A DNA stretch of 64,000 nucleotides from Paracoccaceae bacterium. GTDB taxonomy: Bacteria; Pseudomonadota; Alphaproteobacteria; Rhodobacterales; Rhodobacteraceae. Positions 57,246 through 64,000 of the stretch are shown here, one piece after another. The notes beneath the pieces are model-generated. The model was not told where the DNA came from. It saw only the letters and a program-made list of their open reading frames with translations, and did no database searches. The position numbers and the translations under genes are program-made. Numbering within the stretch: the stretch's first letter is position 1; each line of letters opens with the position of its first letter. The stretch spans positions 120,840-184,839 of the forward strand of contig JAPPHA010000025.1 in assembly GCA_028874915.1 (NCBI GenBank), in the 5' to 3' direction.

Positions 57246-58805
57246 TCAGGGTTGGGGCCGTTCCGCAGACTCCGGGAGTCGGATGTCGAACTCCCGTCGC
57301 AGCCGATTCCGGAGCGACGACTCCAGACAGACGGGAAAGTGCTCGGCAAGGATTGTCCGGACTCTCCGGTTGGCGATTGCCCGGATGTCTTCCCGCCCCG
57401 AGGCCGCCCAGGCTTCGAGCGTTCGTCGATCGGAGATCTCCGGGTAGAGGAAATCCCGGTCCATGCGCCTGAGAGTCTCGGTGCGTCCGAGAAAATGTCC
57501 GTCGCCGGTGATGACGTCGGAGATCTCGCCCAGCCCGAGCGTCGCGTCGTCGACCTCGATCGGACCGAGCGACCGCATCACAGCTCCGAGCATGTCGTTG
57601 TCGATGACATAACTTTCGAAGGAGACGCCCATAAGCCCGGCCTGCATTCCACAGCCCTGGGTGATCAGGTTGGCGCCCGCCTGGGCGGCGAGACTGACCG
57701 TAAGTGCCTTTTCGTGACCGCTCTGGGCATCGGCGAGCTTGCTGTCGGTGGCGCCGGCGATGACCGAATTTGCCAGGCCGAAGCTCCGGGCGACCTGGGC
57801 GGTCGCCGCCGTCATCAAGGCCTGTTCGCCGCCCCCACTGGACATGGCGCCGGTTCGAAGGTCGGTAATCATCGATCTGGCCCCGAAGATGACCCGGGCT
57901 CCGGGGTCGAGAATCCCCGCAAGCACGATCCCTGCCAGGGTCTCGGCCGCTGTCTGGGCCAGGGAACCGGCCATCGTCACCGGGCTGGATGCGCCGAGAA
58001 GGCCGAACGTGTTGACATGCACCGGAATGCCCAGGCGAACGGCTTCCATGAGAACGCCGCACGCCTCGTCGGCAAATCGAAGCGGCGGTGCCACATGGTT
58101 GACGTTGAGCGACAGGAACGGTCGTTCACGGAAGGATCGAGGCGACCCCGCAACCCGGGCGCACATCCGGGCAATCTCCGCCACATGGGCCGGGTGGCTT
58201 GCGCTGACGGCGACATGTTTCATCGTGCCGGACAGACAGGCATAGGTGGTGTTCACATCCAGCGTCAGGGGATCGGCAATGTCGCGGGCGACCAGGGACC
58301 GGCTGAAAAAGTGGATGTGCCGGAGGCTGTCGGCAAGACGGGCAGCATCGAAGAGATCGACGAGCATCGACGGGCGATAGCTGCCGGTGAGCAAGTCGAG
58401 GATCTCCGGCGCGGCGCCTCCCGTTCCGGTATGAACACGACCGTCTGCGAGGTCCATGTCGTGGGCGGGATCGCGGCCACAAAGGGTAACCGGCCCCGAT
58501 TCCGAAAGCGCCGCCACGGTCCTTTCGACCAACGGTCCCGGAATCTGCAGCCGGCCACCGGGTGACAAACGCCCGCCGGCGCCGGTGACGCAGTCTATGA
58601 CGGCAGCCGGTGCGTCCGAGAGGCCGATAGACTCGAGGATCTCGAGCGCCGCCTCACGAATCCGTTGGACCTGGTTATCGGAGAGGGGACGGTAGCGCCC
58701 GCCAACGGCTCCGGCCTGGCCGGGAACCGTATCCGTAAGATCACCGGAGACCGGGCGCCGGGTTCGGCCCCGCCGATTCCGGTTGCGACTTCTGCTGTCA
58801 GCCAC
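57246..58805 (-). CDS. Trimethylamine methyltransferase (MttB) family protein, non-pyrrolysine
   Basis: A 519-residue protein of the MttB superfamily, which transfers methyl groups from quaternary or tertiary amines to a corrinoid protein. The frame has no internal TAG, so it lacks the pyrrolysine of the archaeal-type enzyme, like MtgB-type betaine methyltransferases. PLSDNQVQRIREAALEILESIGLSD begins the domain; SLNVNHVAPPLRFADEA, MAGSLAQTAAETLAGIVLAGI and GARSMITDLRTGAMSSGGGE lie in the centre. GTG 58805 overlaps the preceding stop by 8 bases; the longer frame would run into that gene. No corrinoid-binding protein or reactivase gene is nearby, which leaves the methyl acceptor open. Confidence 0.85.
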   Translation of the reverse strand: MADSRSRNRNRRGRTRRPVSGDLTDTVPGQAGAVGGRYRPLSDNQVQRIREAALEILESIGLSDAPAAVIDCVTGAGGRLSPGGRLQIPGPLVERTVAALSESGPVTLCGRDPAHDMDLADGRVHTGTGGAAPEILDLLTGSYRPSMLVDLFDAARLADSLRHIHFFSRSLVARDIADPLTLDVNTTYACLSGTMKHVAVSASHPAHVAEIARMCARVAGSPRSFRERPFLSLNVNHVAPPLRFADEACGVLMEAVRLGIPVHVNTFGLLGASSPVTMAGSLAQTAAETLAGIVLAGILDPGARVIFGARSMITDLRTGAMSSGGGEQALMTAATAQVARSFGLANSVIAGATDSKLADAQSGHEKALTVSLAAQAGANLITQGCGMQAGLMGVSFESYVIDNDMLGAVMRSLGPIEVDDATLGLGEISDVITGDGHFLGRTETLRRMDRDFLYPEISDRRTLEAWAASGREDIRAIANRRVRTILAEHFPVCLESSLRNRLRREFDIRLPESAERPQP

Positions 58806-60015
58806 CAGCGACCTTGGCTGGCCGGCCCCGGGGTCGGAATGGCAACTGCGCGACCTCGCCGGGGATGCGGTCGCCTCCCGGGGTCTCGACCTCGACCGCC
58901 TGGCCCGGTTCAAGGTGTTGCCGGAGCAGCATGGCGAGGGCGATGTTTTGGTTCAGTCCGGGCGACCAGGCGGCTGATGTGACCAGACCGATTTCGACTC
59001 CGCTCAAGAGGACGGACCAGGGCGTGGAACATGGAGGGCAGGGCGGCCCACCAAATCGGATTCCACCAATTCGTTGGACTGGGCGACCCGAGTTGGCGGA
59101 GGAGCAGAAGTCTCCCGCCATCGTCCGCAAGGCCCGGAGTCCGGCGAATTCGATGGATCCGTCCAAGGTACAGAAGTGTTCGAGCCCCAGTTCGAACGGC
59201 GTGGTGTCCCGGTTCATGTCGTTGCCATATGAAAGCAGGCCGGCTTCGATCCGGTCAGGGAGGTTCGGGCCGCCGGCTTTCACGCCGAGATCCCGCCCTG
59301 CCGTCACGAGCCGGTCCCAGATCGCCTCGCCCTGATCCGGTCGGGAGACGTAGATCTCGAAACCGTCCTGCCGCGAATAGCCGGTCCGGGAAACGACTTC
59401 GGCACCGTCGCCGACCGGAAACTTCCGGTGGCGGAAGAACCCAAGAGTTGAAACGTCCGCACCGCACACCCGGACCATGAGGGATTCGGCCAGCGGCCCC
59501 TGAACGGCGAGCGGCCAGATCGATGCCTCCCGGATGCTGACGTTCAACCCGGATCCGATCGCAAGCCCTTTCGCGAAGAGTTCGAGATCGGAATCCGACA
59601 CCGAGAGCCAGAAATGATCCTTGCCGTGCACAAGGAGGATTGGATCATTGACCATGAAACCCTTGTCGTCGACCACCGGGATGTAGAGGCAGTGCCCGGG
59701 CCGGGCCCCGGAGATGTTCCGTGGCGTGAGGGTCTGGATCAGGATCCCGGCGTCCGGTCCCCGGACCTCAACCTGACGCTGACAGGAGACATCCCAGATC
59801 TGGACCCGCTCATTGAGATGCCGGTACTGCTCCTCCCGGGACTGCAAGAAATCTCGCGCCAGCAACATGTGATTGACGACGGTGAAACGCCGGGCGCCTG
59901 CAGCTATGACCCGGTCGGTATAGGGTGTGCGACGAACCCGGAGGGATGATCCCAAACCGTCCGGAGTCGGTCCCGTCTTCGCCTGGCCCTGTTTGTGGGT
60001 CAGCCCGAGCACCAT
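58798..60015 (-). CDS. DmdA-like (GcvT/aminomethyltransferase-fold) demethylase
   Basis: A GcvT-fold protein of 405 residues resembling dimethylsulfoniopropionate demethylase DmdA, which moves a methyl group to tetrahydrofolate. The stretch PYTDRVIAAGARRFTVVNHM begins the domain near residue 31. It continues with VSCQRQVEVRGPDA, MVNDPILLV, FWLSVSDSDLELFAKGLAIG and the C-terminal barrel. It is about 35 residues longer than DmdA. Related proteins act on other methylated compounds, such as glycine betaine or sarcosine derivatives, so substrate is not certain. The ATG at 60015 overlaps the transthyretin-like gene by 16 bases. Confidence 0.8.
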   Translation of the reverse strand: MVLGLTHKQGQAKTGPTPDGLGSSLRVRRTPYTDRVIAAGARRFTVVNHMLLARDFLQSREEQYRHLNERVQIWDVSCQRQVEVRGPDAGILIQTLTPRNISGARPGHCLYIPVVDDKGFMVNDPILLVHGKDHFWLSVSDSDLELFAKGLAIGSGLNVSIREASIWPLAVQGPLAESLMVRVCGADVSTLGFFRHRKFPVGDGAEVVSRTGYSRQDGFEIYVSRPDQGEAIWDRLVTAGRDLGVKAGGPNLPDRIEAGLLSYGNDMNRDTTPFELGLEHFCTLDGSIEFAGLRALRTMAGDFCSSANSGRPVQRIGGIRFGGPPCPPCSTPWSVLLSGVEIGLVTSAAWSPGLNQNIALAMLLRQHLEPGQAVEVETPGGDRIPGEVAQLPFRPRGRPAKVAGG

Positions 60016-60446
60016 GCGGAACAGCTGTGGGGTGACAGGATGATGGGAAGGTGGAAATGGCCATCCGGGTCGGCAACGGCGACCCGGAACACCAGGTCCA
60101 CGAGCGTCGGGTCCGACTGGTGGGCGCCACCACGGCGGCCGCTGGCGGCTTGGTGCCGGGCAAAATAGCGCCCGACCTCGAATGACACATCAAGGACATT
60201 GGCTTCGACAGGTTCGTTGGGTCTGCCGGTTTCGTAGCCGTTGCCGCCGGGATGGACCGGGAGGTCGAATGTGCCCGAAAACCGCCCGTCAGGACCCGTG
60301 GAACCGGTGAGAACGACTCGACGCCCGCCCTGGCGCATCCGGGCCGTCACGGAGACGGCGATGCCGGCCGCGTGTGTGCCGTCGGTGCCATCGAGGACGT
60401 GCGTCGAGAATGCAGCCAGGACCGCCTCCTGTTCCGGTTCGCTCAC
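60000..60446 (-). CDS. Transthyretin-like (5-hydroxyisourate hydrolase-like) protein
   Basis: A transthyretin-fold protein of 148 residues. The family's N-terminal FSTHVLDGTDGTHAAGIAVSV (catalytic His in STHVLD) and C-terminal HFHLPIILSP are present. The YRGS tetrapeptide that ends authentic hydroxyisourate hydrolases is replaced by WCSG, and a roughly 25-residue insertion (GRYFARHQAASG and surroundings) follows the central sheet. It may hydrolyse another ring or bind a ligand. GTG 60446 overlaps the ThDP enzyme stop by four bases (GTGA). No urate-degradation gene is nearby. Confidence 0.75.
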   Translation of the reverse strand: MSEPEQEAVLAAFSTHVLDGTDGTHAAGIAVSVTARMRQGGRRVVLTGSTGPDGRFSGTFDLPVHPGGNGYETGRPNEPVEANVLDVSFEVGRYFARHQAASGRRGGAHQSDPTLVDLVFRVAVADPDGHFHLPIILSPHSCSAWCSG

Positions 60447-62185
60447 TCGATGGAGGCCCGGTCTCGCTTTGATGTCGTGGCGAGAACGATCGGGCTGATC
60501 ACGCCGCGACACCGGGCGTTGATGCAGGCCGTTTTGCCGCTTTCGAAGGCGCGTCGAAGCGCTGGGGCCAGCTCCGCCCTCGTATTGACCAACTCGCCAT
60601 GTCCGCCGAGGCCTTCGATCATGGCGTGAAACGGGATGTCTCGAAAGTCGGTGGCGAAGTGCCGGCCGCTTGCGAACAGACGTTCCTGCTGTTGCGAAAT
60701 GCAGTCGAGACCGCCGTTGTTGTCGATGACGACGGTGATCGGAAGATCTTCCTGAAATGCGGTTTCCACTGACAAACCGCCGGACAGAAAGGCGCCGTCA
60801 CCACTGATCAGCACCACATTTCGATCCGGGTGCCGGCTCTTGGCCGCCAGAGCCAGGGAGACGCCGACACCAAGCAGGCTGTAGTTGCCAGGGTGCAGGA
60901 TTCCACCGAGGGTCTTGCCATGCCATCCGGCGAGGTTGACAGCGATCTCCGACCAGAAATGAGTATTGCCACCGTCGAACACCAGCCAGTCGCCGTCACG
61001 CATCTCCGCCTGAACATCGAGCGAGAGCTGCAGCGGATGCATCGGGCCCGACTGCTCGTCGTCGGCCGCCGTCTCTTCTGCAAGACTGGCAAGGGTTTCA
61101 TCGACCCACGCCCCCCGACGTCGGCGATTGACGTCGAACCACTCGTTCCAGTCGGAACGGTTCCGGTTCCCATGACGCGCGATCAGCGCATCGAGAAAGG
61201 CGCCAGGGTCGGAGAGGAGGATCGCGTCGGCGGCCCGGTTGCCGTCAAGTTCCTCCTGGCTGCCGTTAACGCAGATCAGCCGGGTGGTCTCCGGAAAGAA
61301 GGGCGGGTTCCCGAAGTTCATCTGGTTGTCCAGCTTTCCACCAAGAAGGACGGCAACGTCCGATGTTCCGATGGCGAAACCGGAAGGAGGATACTGGTGA
61401 ATGTCGGCGAGACCCATGTAGGGGCAGGCCGATTCCGCCAGCAGTTTCTGATGATAGGGGACATTGAAGATCGGAATTGGCAGGGCTTGGCCGGCCTCCG
61501 CGACCTTGTCTTCGGCACCCGACCACCAGACTCCGTGCCCGGCGATAAGAACCGGACGTGCGGACATCCCGATCGCATCAAGAACCCGGTCAAGATCGGC
61601 CGGTGCCGGCCAGGCCCGGGGCGGAGGTGCGGGCTCGCGCCGGAACGGACGTTCGTTCCGGCCAGCGTCGCGTTCGAATGAAGAGAACATGATGTCTACG
61701 GGTATGCTCAGGTGGACGGGACCCGGATATCCGCTGATCGCCGACTTCCAGGCCCGGTCGACGAATTCGCCGATCCGCCCGCCGTCGGTCACGCCGATCG
61801 ACTCCTTGGTCAGTGGTTCAGCAATTGCGACGTCGTCGATTTCCTTGAAGCCGCCGGCCCCCCGGCGTTTCAGCGTCGACGACCCCGTGATGAAGAGGAC
61901 GGGCGATCGTTCGCCCCAGGCTTCCAGCATGGCCGGTACCGCATTGGCGAACCCTTCGGGTCCGACCAGGCAGACGCAGGGCTTCCGCGAAACCCGGGCA
62001 TGGGCATCGGCCAGATGGCCGGCAATCTGCTCGTGCGGACAGTTGACCACCGGAATCTGGCATTCCATGAAGCCCTCGAGTGCGGGGTTGCAGAATCCGC
62101 CGGCGAGCGTGAAAACCCGGTCGACACCCTTGTCCTTGAGCGCCAGCGCGAGGAGCATTCCGCCCCGAACCCGATCCCCGATCAT
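60443..62185 (-). CDS. Thiamine diphosphate-dependent enzyme (acetolactate synthase-like)
   Basis: A ThDP enzyme of 580 residues with the three domains of the acetolactate synthase/decarboxylase family: N-terminal PYR with catalytic Glu in CPHEQIAGHLADAH near 50, a central domain, and C-terminal PP with GDGAFLSGG followed by VVIDNNGG (the GDG-x25-NN motif). It could decarboxylate a 2-oxo acid or join two units; no specific reaction is implied. The start at 62185 has GGAG upstream; the frame is open farther upstream without protein-like features. It lies 175 bases after the FMN enzyme. Confidence 0.88.
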   Translation of the reverse strand: MIGDRVRGGMLLALALKDKGVDRVFTLAGGFCNPALEGFMECQIPVVNCPHEQIAGHLADAHARVSRKPCVCLVGPEGFANAVPAMLEAWGERSPVLFITGSSTLKRRGAGGFKEIDDVAIAEPLTKESIGVTDGGRIGEFVDRAWKSAISGYPGPVHLSIPVDIMFSSFERDAGRNERPFRREPAPPPRAWPAPADLDRVLDAIGMSARPVLIAGHGVWWSGAEDKVAEAGQALPIPIFNVPYHQKLLAESACPYMGLADIHQYPPSGFAIGTSDVAVLLGGKLDNQMNFGNPPFFPETTRLICVNGSQEELDGNRAADAILLSDPGAFLDALIARHGNRNRSDWNEWFDVNRRRRGAWVDETLASLAEETAADDEQSGPMHPLQLSLDVQAEMRDGDWLVFDGGNTHFWSEIAVNLAGWHGKTLGGILHPGNYSLLGVGVSLALAAKSRHPDRNVVLISGDGAFLSGGLSVETAFQEDLPITVVIDNNGGLDCISQQQERLFASGRHFATDFRDIPFHAMIEGLGGHGELVNTRAELAPALRRAFESGKTACINARCRGVISPIVLATTSKRDRASIE

Positions 62186-62360
62186 GGCCTGCTCCGGATC
62201 ATTCTGACCGTCGGGGATCGATACGCGGTCTTGCGCGGCAGTGCCAGAGGTGTCCTGGGGCCCGCGACCAGCCAGTCCGTGGTGCCCATCGGACAGGCCG
62301 CATGTCGCGTTGGATGACCACGTGACAGGGACGTCTCGCCATCGCACCGCTACGCCTGCT

Positions 62361-63698
62361 TCATTGGGGTTCTCGGGCCAGTGCCAGTCCACCCGTGTCG
62401 GCGATGACTTCAGAATCGATCGCGGAGATGGTCCTCACGCCGATCTGGGCCATGGCCAGGCTGATTTCCATTGTGAGAATGTCGATAACCTGCCGGATTC
62501 CCGCTTCGCCGCCTGCGCCCGCAGCGTAGAGAAAGGCCCGCCCGAGCATGACGAAGTCGGCGCCCATGGCCAGCGCCTTGACGATGTCTTCGCCGTTTCG
62601 AACACCACCGTCGAAAATGAGCGGATAGTCCGGTCCGACGGCGCGTCGAATTTTTGGCAAAGCGGAAATCGAAGCGGGCGCGCTGTCGAACTGCCGCCCT
62701 CCGTGATTCGATACATAGATGGCGTCGGCGCCGGCTTCCTGGATCCGGACCGCATCCTCGGAACTCATCACGCCCTTGACGATCAATCGTCCGGCCCAGG
62801 CCTGACGCAATCGTTCGAGAAGAGCCCAGTCGGTTGTCTCCCGGCCTTCGTTGCGTACGAACCCCCGGGGGCTCGCTGCCTGCCTGAAGTTGACCGGGGA
62901 CGGAGTTCCGGCACGGAGCATCCCGAGCGACCATCGTGGATGGGTGGCGAAGTCGAGGAACTGGCGAAATCCCATGCGGAAGGGCAAGGTGAACCCGTTT
63001 CGGATCTCCCGGATCCGGCGCGACAACTCTGGTGAGTCCACTGTCAGGATTAACGTGTCATAGCCGGCTGCACGGGCCCGGTCGACGAAGACAAAGGACT
63101 CCTCGACTGATTGGCGCACATAGAGCTGGAACCAGGCGTTTTCCCCCGCACGGTCCCGCGTTTCCTCGATGGACATGGAGCCGGCCGTCGACAGTCCCAG
63201 CGGGATTCCGGCATCAGTGGACGCCCGCGCGAGGGCAGCGTCGGTTCCGGGCCAGGCCAGGCCGGCCATGCCCATCGGTGCCACGCCAAAGGGCAGGTCG
63301 AATCGCTGGCCGAGGACGACGGTATCGAGATTGCGGTCACGGACATCGATCATCACTCGTGGCATGAGCCGGATCTCGCTCAGAGCCGAACTGTTCAACG
63401 CATGGGCCCGTTCCGTGAGCGCCGCACCCTCGATGAAGTCGAACACCAGCTGCGGCTGCCGGTACTTCGCGAGCGTCCGGGCGTCGTCGATCGTCAGGAT
63501 TCGCGGGTTCCGGCTGCCAGCCGTCAGGGCCTGATGCGGAATGTCAGCCTCCCTCGTCCGGCTTGCCGTCGCCGGTAACCGGCCCAGAATACCACTGTCT
63601 TCGACATCTTCCAGTCGACTGTCGACTCGCCAGTTCCGCCCCGGACGGCAGTGTGCGCCGATGAGCCAATAGGCGGGAAAAGCTGGCGAGGTCGACAA
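62361..63698 (-). CDS. FMN-dependent alpha-hydroxyacid dehydrogenase/oxidase
   Basis: An FMN-binding TIM-barrel protein of the LldD/glycolate oxidase family that oxidises an L-2-hydroxyacid to the 2-oxo acid. FMN and substrate residues are seen in LPFGVAPMGMAGLAWPGTD, in the WFQLYV segment and in YVSNHGGRQFDSAPA (catalytic His). GRAFLYAAGAGGEAG ends the barrel. The ATG at 63698 gives 445 residues, of which the first 60 are not typical. The family N-terminus (RILTIDDARTLAKYRQPQLVFDFIEG) begins at about residue 65. No ATG or GTG lies nearer; an ATT at 63542 with GGAGG upstream could be the real start. Confidence 0.85.
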   Translation of the reverse strand: MSTSPAFPAYWLIGAHCRPGRNWRVDSRLEDVEDSGILGRLPATASRTREADIPHQALTAGSRNPRILTIDDARTLAKYRQPQLVFDFIEGAALTERAHALNSSALSEIRLMPRVMIDVRDRNLDTVVLGQRFDLPFGVAPMGMAGLAWPGTDAALARASTDAGIPLGLSTAGSMSIEETRDRAGENAWFQLYVRQSVEESFVFVDRARAAGYDTLILTVDSPELSRRIREIRNGFTLPFRMGFRQFLDFATHPRWSLGMLRAGTPSPVNFRQAASPRGFVRNEGRETTDWALLERLRQAWAGRLIVKGVMSSEDAVRIQEAGADAIYVSNHGGRQFDSAPASISALPKIRRAVGPDYPLIFDGGVRNGEDIVKALAMGADFVMLGRAFLYAAGAGGEAGIRQVIDILTMEISLAMAQIGVRTISAIDSEVIADTGGLALAREPQ

Positions 63699-64000
63699 TG
63701 CTGCCCTGAAGGACCGTTGAACCTTGGAACCGAGATCCTTAACTTCGTTGTCTGGGCTTGAGGGGATCGGCCGTCCCTTTCATGGGATCCGGTCTTGCCG
63801 GTTGAGACTCCACCGGCGTTCCAGTTCCGTCCGAAGTCATTCAGATGTCCGCGGGAATTGATGATGACCACTCCATTAAACTCGCGCAGGGGACTGTCGC
63901 GTTCAGGCGACAGGTGAATGCGCGTTCCTTGTTGCAATAGTTATTTGCCGCCCGTATATCTTCCTCATGGCTGACAGGTATGCCAGGAACGCAGGTGCGG
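63699..64000. other. Upstream region of the FMN-enzyme cluster, no gene seen
   Basis: The last 300 bases contain no recognisable gene. The AT-rich patch at about 63935-63965 (GTTGCAATAGTTATTTGCC) could hold the cluster's promoter. Nothing else is recognisable, and the window ends here. Confidence 0.4.

Noticed and set aside
57246..58805. Pyrrolysine codon in the MttB-type gene
   Set aside because: The reading frame contains no in-frame TAG, so the enzyme is of the non-pyrrolysine type.

Overview
The window is high-GC DNA from an alphaproteobacterium, judged from gene content and family type, not from a marker gene. The indicators are a class II DAHP synthase, an AdoCbl-dependent ribonucleotide reductase (NrdJ), an OlsB/OlsA ornithine-lipid pair, a Fur-family regulator without CxxC zinc sites, a TGA-N9-TCA iron box and several DctP/DctM-type TRAP remnants. 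Codons are strongly GC3-biased, so most real genes have long open shadows on the opposite strand; those were left out.

Region 1 (1-19.6 kb) is catabolic and accessory. A solute-binding protein cut by the window edge is followed by an SDR and a zinc alcohol dehydrogenase. Facing them is a tightly overlapped minus-strand operon: CoA-transferase, enoyl-CoA hydratase, MBL hydrolase, 3-hydroxyacyl-CoA dehydrogenase, then a complete carbohydrate-type ABC importer. Next come a flavin monooxygenase, a Tm-1-like ATP-binding protein, and a plus-strand run of MBL lactonase-like enzyme, HAD phosphatase, class II aldolase and FGGY kinase that looks like a sugar or sugar-acid pathway.

Region 2 (19.7-25.6 kb) is a decaying TRAP-transport locus. 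An intact GntR/FCD regulator and an alkylsulfatase-like MBL gene diverge from a dctP gene killed by an amber codon. Behind it lie a truncated aldehyde dehydrogenase, an intact SDR, a C-terminal remnant of dctM and an unusual tandem-OsmC protein. About 1.3 kb without a recognisable gene follows.

Region 3 (26.9-57.1 kb) is mostly housekeeping. It holds DAHP synthase, yicC-gmk-gamma carbonic anhydrase, olsBA, eno-fur, a frameshifted AbiEii-like gene, an iron-binding protein behind a TGA-N9-TCA box, and the run fabI-gpt-PLP lyase-P450-mazG. It continues with pdxH-DUF192, tRNA-Pro, ybbAP, a GDSL esterase, arsC plus aquaglyceroporin, nrdJ behind paired NrdR-like boxes, kdsD-kdsB-kdsA and tRNA-Thr.

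Region 4 (57.2-63.7 kb) is a minus-strand cluster with an unusual combination: FMN alpha-hydroxyacid dehydrogenase, ThDP enzyme, a transthyretin-like protein with an altered active-site tail, a DmdA/GcvT-like demethylase and a non-pyrrolysine MttB-type methyltransferase. Most junctions overlap by 4-16 bases. It reads as a pathway for a methylated (betaine- or sulfonium-like) compound and is the best candidate here for an undescribed system.
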